Below are positions 49,181 to 57,950 of a stretch of DNA of 64,000 nt, in pieces. This DNA comes from Onchidella celtica. Taxonomy: Eukaryota > Mollusca > Gastropoda > Systellommatophora > Onchidiidae. A model generated the notes under the pieces. The model had not been told where the DNA came from, searched no databases, and saw nothing but the letters and a program-made list of their open reading frames with translations. The first letter of the stretch is position 1. Each line of letters opens with the position of its first letter. The stretch covers positions 30,837,519 through 30,901,518 of the forward strand of contig OZ007579.1 in NCBI GenBank assembly GCA_963931925.1, written 5' to 3'. The position numbers were made by a program, and so were the translations under genes.

Positions 49181-52100
49181 TAACTGACAAGATGTTGAAG
49201 GTGGTATGGAACATTTTCAAGTCTGTGCTGAGTGTCATTTTCTCAATTTTTCGTCCACTTCGACGTTTAATATGCCGGAGACGGAAATTGTCAGAATCTG
49301 ATGGCTCAGAGTTGACATCCATAGGAACAGGAAATATGATTCCAGTGCCATATAATCAGGGTGAAGATGATGCAGAGGTGAGTCCATTTTGATACTTTCA
49401 GGCTAATGCCAAATTTTATAAACTACAGACTACTGACATTGACTCAACAGTGCTGAACATAGCATTAGTAATGGCAACAACAACAATTTCAGGACATTGA
49501 TGATTGAGGGAAGGCTCAAGAGTGATTCCAACAAAACCATAAAAGCCACAATACAAACATACATACAAAAGAAACTATGAAGTAGATGTGTGCAGAGAGG
49601 GTGAGGGGACCATTCCCATAATCCCCTTTTCTTACAGTTTGGCAGATATGAATCTGTGGAAATGCACAAACATGAAAGGAATAATGAAACAGATTATAGA
49701 GAGAGGGGGAGAGCCAGAGCTAGGTTAAGAGTATTAAAACCCACAAGAGTAGAATCTTGCAGTTTTTAAAATGCTTAACTGGTCAGCACACCTGCCTCAC
49801 CCCATAGAGCACCATAATCACCCATGTCCATCTCATCCTTACCTCAGACCTCTTAAAAAGGAAGGTTGAAGTACATTTGCCCACAGTGGTAAGTGAGGTG
49901 TGCAGTAAGGCACCTTGAAATGTCATAAGGTTTCTAAATTATTGTGTAATATATAATATTATAGAAAGTTTTTGTGTTGTCAGATTGAAATGGAAGAATG
50001 GGACAGCTGGGATGTTCAATCTCCAGCAAATGCTGCATACAAACAGTCACCGCCTGGTTATCCAGACAACCAGAGCAATGCTCATATGGGTTCCCACATG
50101 GCAGCTGGTCAGCAGGCAATCAATGGGTTTGGAGTGCCCAAGGCAGGACAGACTTACAACTACAATCAGAAACAACAACAACAACTGGAACCTGAACCAG
50201 AAATTGACTTCTTTGAAGACATGACCCCAGATGTGAAAAAGCAGCGAAAGGTGACATTGTTACTTACTTTTTGGTGTGCTGAGTCCTTGAATATTTCTTC
50301 AGATTCTTAGACTGCTGATATTTCCTGGCTGTCTTGTGAATTAAATGACTTGATCTCTGAAGTTCATTTGCTAGATTTGCATATTTATTATTCAGGCTAC
50401 ATCGTAAAACTTAGTGGCCCTTTTTCCTCTCCCGCTACTGATATTGTTTGTGCAATGTTCATGTAGGAGCTTGCATCAGTATGTTCTGTGTGTGTACAGT
50501 ATGATTGAGAAGTGAGTAGAATTGAAGACAAAACATATACTTTCATTTTCATTCTTGATAGGAGATGGTGTGACATTCTGGTGCTTTGCCTCTTCCCCCT
50601 TTTTGCTGAGGTTTTTTTTTTTTTTTTAAGTATCCAGGCAATTTTATGCACTGATTGGTCATATTTCTTGCACGATTGAGAAGCTGATTAGAGTTGAAGA
50701 CAGCACATTTACTGTCATGTTTGTTCATGATTACAGATTTTGATCCGCAAGAAGGAATCTTCCCCAGCTGGAAATACTACACCTTTATCTAGTAGACTAG
50801 CAGTGATGTCTGATGTTCCATTTTCAGTAAGTGATTCCTTTGTTATGTTGGGGGAAAAAAATGGACGAACCGTCATGTCTTGAAAGACCAGGACAGGAAA
50901 TGAAAACTTGCTGCTGTGTTTTTGTTTGATAGGAGTTTGAGTTTAGATTTAACCCTAGTCCTGCGGGAGGCCACTATATTGGCCTCCCCGTGCAACATGC
51001 GAGGAACGTGAGGCCATTATTTTGTCCAACACGCTTAACCGCGGGTCCTGCGGGGGGCCCACATTTTTGTATAGCAACGGTGTGCCTCGCGCTTTGTTTA
51101 TTCGGTTGCCGCGGCTGTCATTTTTTTCACGTTTTTTTTTTCAGACTATTTTCGCGTGTTTATCTATCCTGCCACCCCTACTATATCTAACAAAATAGTA
51201 TCGTCCGGTTGCGTTTATTACGATGCAACTATTCGTAACTATTCGTCATACTCATGTAATAGTACTGACGGTCTGAAGTTCGAGCTGGGGAAAGTCTTGG
51301 GGAAACTTTTACTTTGATGCTGGTTGTCGTCTACACGTGAAATGAGAAGAAAGGGGCCATGTGTGTATTTAAGACGCCGTTCTACGTCTGTAATTATGAA
51401 TTCCGATGTATTATTAGAGCATGCTGCATAAGGGCGTCTGTCGGTAGGTTTTTCATCAGGGAAAACTGGGAGAAAATGACCGACTTTGTTGTTGGTCGTT
51501 GTCTTTATTTGATGTGGTAATTAGAGAGATATTGTGTTCCTTCGATTAAACCGCTTTTCATTACATGTATGACTGTGCTCTACGACCTGGAAATCAAATC
51601 TCTCGCTAAAACTAACATTGTAGTAAGTGGAAGCTTTACATAGTAGAGGAGGGAGAAGGCAATGTCACGATACATGTGGTTAGTAAATTAAGCGAACGAC
51701 TTAGGGACAGAAAAACGGCAGAGGTCTTGGGAAAATGATAAAACGTGTGTTAAACGGCATGTAAATGCAGAAAATTCTTGATTTGGGGGCCTTCCATTTC
51801 ACAATAAAATTTACTGCATATCATCACAAGTACTTTATCCAAATATCATCGGGGTCACTTACGATTTATCCACCACTATTTATTGTTGTTATTGCGTCCT
51901 GAAGTATACGCGATACACGTGTTCACAAGGACCCGATTGATCCTACTGCCGAGGTTATCGGCAACACGTGAACGATCGGCTGACTGGCCACTGGCTATCC
52001 CCACTCATTGTGGGACAAGGGTTAATGTGCATTGGCATGATAATAGCCACTTTGTGCCTTTTGTAGTTTTTTCATTATCTTATGTGGGGTTAATTTTCAG

Positions 52101-55100
52101 CTTTCGGATTCCTGTAAATAAGATCTAATAAAAGATGAAATTAAAAAGCTAACAGGAAAAGGCCTATGCTGTAAAGTATGTCTGTCTGTAATATGAATTT
52201 GATAAGTATGATAAAAATCTGTTAAATCATTTTGTAAATTCAAAAATGTTAAGTGGCTTGACAGTGCTGTGCAGTCATCTCAAGCAAAAGACTTGCTGTC
52301 ATGGATTATATTTGTGAATCCTGTTTATCATGTTATCCATCACGGCGTACAAAAACCGGATACTTTAGTTGGCCGCCGGTAATAGGCTGGAGGTGCCCGC
52401 GGTCGTTGGGCCGTGACGGTGATCAGGTTACTCATCGGTCAGCGAGCGCCGTAGAATGGATGTTGCAAAACGCGTTTTTTTGTACTTTATCGGGGAGATA
52501 TTACGCTAACAATGTTTGGTTCAGCGATTAATTGTTAGTGGATAGCAGTAGGCAAATGCTGTTAGTGTAAGATATCGAAAGAAAAATACTTAAATATTGA
52601 TTGGTTTAGTTGTAGTAGGTAAAGTTGATCCTGTTTCAATGCTGACTCTGTTGTTAGATATGACATAATAAAGATCCATAATTCGGTAACCGCCGGTCGG
52701 TTCCCGTTCAAATTTACAACATATGAAGTAGACACATGTACAAGCTTTCTCACCAAGTGGCTTTTTTGCCGCAGCTTTTATAATGCGTACAGGTCAATTT
52801 AAACAGCTACGTGTTGTCACATGGCATATTATGTCGCCCTTAGCTTGCACTTGCCGTCTCCTCGTAAGAATGTTTGCGCATTAATTTTCTTTTACTTGGA
52901 ACAGCTTATTTATGTACACTAAATATAGTTTCAAAGTGCCTCACAATTTGGTTCATTGTTGTGTGGAGGGGTCGGTCTCTGAATTTTCATTTGGTCGCAC
53001 TTTAGGCCAGGGTTTGACTGTGCAGCTCAGTGACGGAGCTACTTGCAACAGATGGATTTTCATGATAAATTCTAGTTTACGAAAGTCATCATTGATGCTA
53101 CATACTCTTTTTTTTTTTAGTTTGGCGATAGCCTGGTGGCTATTCGCACTGCCTTGTTCACCCAGCAACCGAACCCGAATGTTATTGTCTTTAGTATGTA
53201 GATCTAGTGGTGTTCTACAATGTACTGTTCTGGGAGTGTTTTGTTGGGCAACATCCTCCTGTATGTCACATTGTAATTGTCTATCACTATCACTATCAGA
53301 GTTTGAAATCCAGAGAGTGATTCTGTGTGGACGGGTTTAGTGTATGAGGTGGCTCTGTGAACTTGACTGAAAGAACTGTTGAGAGAGTCGAATGTCATTT
53401 GCAGTGTACATGCCTCCTCGATGATGAATGGGGTTGCTTGTGTGCGTTTTTGCCTGAGTGACAATCTCTTCAGTGAGGCTGAGATTCTTATGGCAGTGGT
53501 TATCAATAAATGACCTGCTGCTATAACAAGCATATGGTGAGATTCTGTGTGTTTTGAGAATTCCATCGAAACAGGAAGCAAGAGGGACAGAGTTAAGGGT
53601 GAGCCCAGAAAATGTGCTAAGAGATAATGCATCTTCTGTCTGCTTCAATTCTTGTGTGTATTTTGTTTTGTCGGCGTCCGTGCCGCTGAAAATTATGCTA
53701 GTTACATTTATATACGGTATGGCCTGGCTGGTTGTTTCAGTGTGAGGTATGTTTTGGTCAGTTATGTTTGTTTTAGAGAGACTTGTGCTTGGAGAGTCTA
53801 CAGTGGTGTTGTTTTTTTTTTCGGCTGCTGAGGTGAGACGACAGGGATGCAAACTGCTTCAGTAGGACACAGCCGTGAGACATTCGCTGGCTCTGCTGTT
53901 TCGTTACAGATGGGGTTGTATTCGCTCCTAATGTTTAAACTGTTTTTAAAAGTAGGTCGGAGAATCAAGTGAAACTGTGCTTTGTTGACGTTTAGCGCCC
54001 TGAACTATTTTGTAACATTCTGGACAGATATATTTGGAATGTTTCTCGATATAGCCTTCGCTGATATCTAGTCGGCAGACAAAAAAACCCAAAAAAACGT
54101 CGCAAGCAATTGATGAACACACACACACACACACAAAAAATGGTTTTTGGTCTGTTTTTTGTTGTTTTTTTTTATCAACCAAACACACGTCACAAATGTC
54201 CAGAGCAGAAATATGCTTATTTCGTGCATGATTCACGTTATTATTATGTTCAAGCAGTTTATTACATCACAAGAAAGTCAGTAGTTTGGCCAACTTAACA
54301 ATAGGTGAGCACGTCACATATAAATTGATATAGCGTTCCAACTAAAGCTGCGGCATTATTGAAATTAGCACAGACAGATCATAAATTATTTCTGATCACA
54401 CAGATGAAAACTGCTAACTGTTTTCGCCGGCCAGTTTTGTGTAATTAAGAATAGTTTATCAGCGATTGGGCACGGGAAAAGTACAAAATATAGGTAATAC
54501 ATACGTGCGTAGAAGAAAGACAAAAGCACGTAGAAAGCTGGAATTTGCGCAGACTGTAAGGGAAAGATTGTTGCTAGAGTCTTCATAGCAAGACATCGGG
54601 ATGGGTCCACGGGGACTGTCGCAAATTTGATATCAAAAGAGCCGAATTTTAACATGAAAGCGTCTCCCGTTAATTGCTGCCCGCGGAGCGAATCTGACCG
54701 CATTGACCCCGGTGAGCATTCCCGCGCACGAGATTTATGACCGCCAGCCGGCGACAACTAAGAGGCACGATTTCGAGCATTTTTGTACGCCGTGCCATGC
54801 TTAGCAGTCTGACCTTTCATGTAGTCTGTCAAGTCATTCACTCTTTCAACCCATCCGACCACTCACAGTGGTTCACAGATCTCACAGAATTGCTGAGGGG
54901 TCACCATTACTATTAGTGGCCAATCAGATAGACCAGTGTTTTCCAACCTTTTTTGTCCCACATCCTACTTCAACTTAAAAAAAAAAAGAAATTGTGCCAC
55001 ACAGTCATTAGACAAATTTACTTCAGTATATAATATGAAAAATCTCAACGCTCCTTTTTGGAGTCCTAACACCCCATCAAAATATTGCCTGGCCCCACCC

Positions 55101-56281
55101 TGAGAAACACTGAAATAGGCTATATAATTCCATTCAATATTCTAATGGTTTAACGATAGAAATTGAGACATGTGAGTGGCCACAGTCAGTAGGCCAATTG
55201 TTATCCAGAATTCTGTATTCCCAGCCAATTAGAGAGACTTGATTGTTTTAAATGGAGAAGCGGAGACAAGTGAGCGACCACAATCGGTAGGCCAACTGTA
55301 ATCCAGCTTAAGGGGAGGAGCGGCTAAAAATTCTATTTTCCCTAGTTGTTAATAAATTTCCATAAAATTTGTGGTAATGAATCAGAATGAAAATGTGATT
55401 TGAAAAATGTATTCAATTTTTTTTTTAAACTTTGCGGTTGCTATGGTAACGGCGGCCATATTGAATTTTCATTACATTTTTAAATTAATAATTCTGTGAA
55501 AACCATCGGCTGCAATGAGCTCAAATTTTGCATACAAGTTAAAAATAGGTATGCAAAGAGGGTTACAGCGCCATATTTCCAATAAATTTATCCAATTGGT
55601 CATGTTCCAATGTTGAAGTAGTAGGTTTCATTTTTATCTGACAACACAGTTTTCAAATTACTCTGTCTGAAAAAATATCACATATGACCCAAATCGGCCG
55701 TTGTAACATCAAAGTATATATATTCAATGACACATGTGCAAATTTTGAGGGCAATCTGTACGCTAGCTATGGAGAAATTAAGAACTGAAATTGTGAAAAT
55801 GCGTTAAAACCAAAGGGCCCTAAGGGCTTTCTAATTGCTCTAGCTCGCAAAAAATATCACAAATAACCCAAATTGGCCATTGTAATATCAAAGAACACAC
55901 ATCCAAGTACATATGTGCAAAATTTGGGGGCAATCTGTCTGCTAGTTATGGAGAAATTGGGAATTGAAATTGTTTCCCAATTATTTTCTAGATCTAGTCA
56001 CAGTGGTCAATATTTTGAGCCGCTCCTCCCCTTAAATGAATTTGTCTTTTTTGTGTGTTCTCAAACAGAATTCTGAGCTCCAGGCCTGGGAGGATCAGAG
56101 CAATGCCTGGGATTCATGTGAGGCCGCTGAAGACCTGACCTGGCAGGCGGAGGAGGCCATCAGGGAGAAGAGGCGGAAGGAGAGGATGGAACGACAAATG
56201 GAACAGCAGAAGAAAAAGCAGAAGAAGGATGAAATGAGAGGCTTCAAAAGTGGGTCCTTAATAGCAACAAAATTATCATGA
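49181..56281 (+). CDS. EBAG9: EBAG9 / RCAS1 homologue, complete coding region
   Basis: Coding exons 49192-49377, 49984-50250, 50737-50826 and 56069-56281 join in phase 0 throughout and give 251 residues (human protein about 213). The ATG at 49192 follows a 5' leader exon piece starting at the acceptor GTTTCTCAGCAG (49180). Order of features: an N-terminal hydrophobic stretch with basic residues (RPLRRLICRRRK) that anchors EBAG9 to Golgi or vesicle membranes; MEEWDSWD; the FFEDMTPDVKKQRK block; SSRLAVMSDVPF; WEDQSNAWDSCEAAEDLTWQ; then a Lys/Glu/Gln-rich coiled coil ending TKLS. These match human EBAG9 blocks in order. The family modulates vesicle trafficking and regulated secretion. The extra length is a Gln/Asn-rich insert in exon 2. 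The third intron (5.2 kb) is filled with transposons. Confidence 0.93.
49192..49377 (+). CDS. EBAG9: EBAG9 coding exon 1
   Basis: Start ATG, 62 codons, donor GTGAGT. It reads MLKVVWNIFKSVLSVIFSIF, then RPLRRLICRRRKLS, then a polar segment ending EDDAE. The hydrophobic-then-basic pattern corresponds to the N-terminal membrane anchor of EBAG9. Confidence 0.92.
49984..50250 (+). CDS. EBAG9: EBAG9 coding exon 2
   Basis: The acceptor is TGTTGTCAG and the donor GTGACA; 89 codons. It starts IEMEEWDSWD and ends EPEIDFFEDMTPDVKKQRK, both conserved with vertebrate EBAG9. Between them lies a Gln/Asn/Gly/Tyr-rich linker that is longer than in human and includes a QKQQQQ run. Confidence 0.92.
50737..50826 (+). 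CDS. EBAG9: EBAG9 coding exon 3
   Basis: The acceptor is TGATTACAG and the donor GTAAGT; 30 codons: ILIRKKESSPAGNTTPLSSR, then LAVMSDVPFS. It matches the IVIKKRE...SSRLA..DLPF block of the family. Confidence 0.9.
50949..52025 (+). mobile_element. TTAA-type non-autonomous transposon P1, copy 3
   Basis: TTAA ends at 50949-50952 and 52022-52025. The left terminal repeat is CCCTAGTCCTGCGGG; the right repeat (GGGACAAGGG) is degraded. It is 1077 bp in the same orientation as copy 1, about 120 bp into EBAG9 intron 3. Confidence 0.84.
52341..54794. mobile_element. Unassigned DNA transposon with 15-bp perfect TIRs
   Basis: Left end CACGGCGTACAAAAA (52341-52355); right end is its exact inverse (54780-54794). 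CCAT flanks both sides (52337-52340, 54795-54798), a probable 4-bp target duplication. A second inverted block TTAGTTG-N-CGCCGG lies farther in, 9 bp from the left TIR and 18 bp from the right. It is 2454 bp. Minus-strand frames include a Cys-rich segment (CDVC ... YICPECYKIV, 54236-53946), a Ser/Thr-rich segment (53852-53337) and an acidic then basic segment (about 53340-52953) in different frames. CAC-starting ends with 4-bp duplications recall Chapaev-type elements, but I see no transposase motif. Confidence 0.7.
53946..54236 (-). pseudogene. Possible zinc-finger-like remnant in the unassigned transposon
   Basis: The frame contains ALDICDVCLVDKK, then after a TG microsatellite stretch FVCRLDISEGYIEKHSKYIC and PECYKIVQGAKRQQ. 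Two CxxC pairs about 70 residues apart could be one Zn site interrupted by an intron or by microsatellite growth. There is a stop after SPTYF. No family is recognised. It could be the N-terminus of an element-encoded protein. Confidence 0.35.
54934..55112. mobile_element. Short hAT-type MITE
   Basis: It begins CAGTGTTTTCCAACC and ends with the inverse of CAGTGTTTCTCAGGG. The flanks AGATAGAC (54926-54933) and AAATAGGC (55113-55120) match at 6 of 8 positions, an aged 8-bp duplication. It is 179 bp and non-coding, in EBAG9 intron 3. Confidence 0.68.
55308..56035. mobile_element. TTAA-flanked MITE adjoining EBAG9 exon 4
   Basis: TTAA lies at both ends, next to a perfect inverted repeat GGGGAGGAGCGGCT (extending on the outside as TTAA plus A/T). 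It is 728 bp. It contains an internal tandem duplication of about 126 bp (about 55670-55795 and 55849-55975), each copy reading AAAATATCACA...GGCAATCTGT...TATGGAGAAATT. It ends 33 bp before the exon at 56069. It shares TTAA targeting but not terminal sequence with element P1. Confidence 0.8.
56069..56281 (+). CDS. EBAG9: EBAG9 coding exon 4 (terminal)
   Basis: Acceptor GTTCTCAAACAG. It encodes NSELQAWEDQSNAWDSCEAA, EDLTWQAEEAIREKRRKERM and a Lys/Gln-rich coiled coil, ending SLIATKLS and TGA (56279-56281). The coiled coil and KLS end match EBAG9. Confidence 0.93.
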   Translation, partial: NSELQAWEDQSNAWDSCEAAEDLTWQAEEAIREKRRKERMERQMEQQKKKQKKDEMRGFKSGSLIATKLS

Positions 56282-57950
56282 TGTACATAGATTTTGTGGG
56301 TTGTCTGACTGTGTGACTGTCAGATGTCATGTGTGTCATCATTTGACTGATTATATGCCATGTGTATGACAGTTTATGGGTATAATTACATGTCGGTAAC
56401 ATGTCATCTTTATATAACGTGTCAGTCACATGCCATATGTATGACTGTATAATATGATTGCATGTTATGTGTGTGACAATTTACATGTATGTACGGTTAC
56501 ATGTCAGTCCCATGTAATGTGAGTGATACTTTGTGTAACAAATCCCAGACTGGGAAATGTAATAATTATGACAGGACAACAATCACGAACGGACAAGTAT
56601 AACACTTAACAGAACAACCAAACAGACTCACACATTTATTATACATAAAAATAAAGATATACGTGCATTACATTATTCAATTCCAATACCATACAATGGT
56701 CAGTATCCCCGACATTCATGCTTCTAGGGGTCCACAACCCAATAATACTTCCTAAAATATGCTCTGGCCTCAGCCTCACATCTATATATATATATATTAC
56801 TTGCTGGCCTCTCTTGTTGGCTCCGGCTCAACCTAATCTCCGTATCTCAATCCCCCTCGAGGTCTTAATAGCACATTAATATTTCAATAGCACATTATAT
56901 TCTCAATGGCACATTAATATCTTAATAACAACGTCCCTGTCTGTGGCCAGACTGCCACGACTCATGTGCTCCCGCTGTCCTGCGCGACAGCTTCACTCAG
57001 GCAGGCCTGTGGGTAGCCTTCTGCCCAACCCCGGCACAAGTCCGCTGACCGCGGGTGGCTTCTCTGCCCGACCCCGGCACCTATAAGAATAACATTACAT
57101 TTCTATAACACCATACAATCACTATCCACTTCACCACTCATTACGAACCATCAAGCGTACTCACAATAGTCCACATTTCACTCACCACACATCTTACGGT
57201 AACACACCTCCACCGTGTTACACCGTACTCAGACTCGCTACGAATCCATGATCCTAACTTACATCTATCGCTCATTGCGCACATCTCTATACACAGTAAT
57301 CAATGACTTCCACAGTCCTCACATATAACTTATTTACATCATGGTCATAGGAGAATCTAGTACATCAATCATCATAATTATCAATCACAGTTCAACCTAC
57401 CAGTCATCACTGGAAAACACACAACAATCTCCCGACTGCTCTGATCTCACGTCTGTCCCCTGGGACCTCTTAACTTGCAGTGATCTGACTATTCAGATTT
57501 TGCCTCTACTACGCCTCAACTTCACTCACAACATGCACGCTTCAACGTTAACTAACAGAAGTCAATATAGGTGAGCAGCCTCACTATCCCGTGAGTCAAT
57601 CCTACACTTCCATGCCCCCGTAATCCTTGAATCCCGCTCACTCCACTCGTGACACTTTGCTTGTACAATTAACATGTCAATTACAGTTTGTACATATGAA
57701 TATATCAATTACATATGGTGGGCATGACTGTTTTACTACATGTCAGAAAAATGTCACATGGGTGACTAACTCCATATCATGAACGTAACTGGGGCTAAGT
57801 GACACTCAGATGTTATGTAAGTGACTGTAAAAGACTGCATGACATGTCAGTCAGATGCATGTATGTATATGGCTGACTAAAATGCCTTTTTTTTTTGGTT
57901 TCTTTGGTGGGAGATTTCAATACCTAATTTCCCAAACTGCTGTACAGATG
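56282..57950. repeat. Degenerate minisatellite around the LTR insertion
   Basis: Variants of ACATGTCAGTCACATGNNAT and GTGTATGACTGT recur from 56320 to 56525 and again from 57660 to about 57880, on either side of the solo LTR. The LTR therefore split a pre-existing array in the EBAG9 3' flank. Confidence 0.6.
56534..57654 (-). mobile_element. Solo LTR, copy C
   Basis: It begins TGTAACAAATCCCAGACTGG and ends CCACTCGTGACA, flanked by CTTTG (56529-56533 and 57655-57659). It is 1121 bp. It is very similar to copy B and uninterrupted, so it serves as the reference for the family. A plus-strand AATAAA lies at about 56648-56653 and a minus-strand AATAAATGTGTGAG at about the same place. Confidence 0.88.

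Noticed and set aside
52912-53340. 142-residue plus-strand open frame in the unassigned transposon
   Set aside because: Composition is hydrophobic/Cys-rich without motif, and the opposite strand gives more protein-like frames; not supported as a gene.
54386-54757. Minus-strand 123-residue frame as a secreted protein
   Set aside because: The hydrophobic stretch is mid-frame, the start is not an ATG at the end of a leader, and it overlaps the TIR-proximal region of a transposon.
57341-57574. Open frame inside solo LTR C
   Set aside because: LTR sequence; the corresponding stretch in copies A and B does not preserve a frame.
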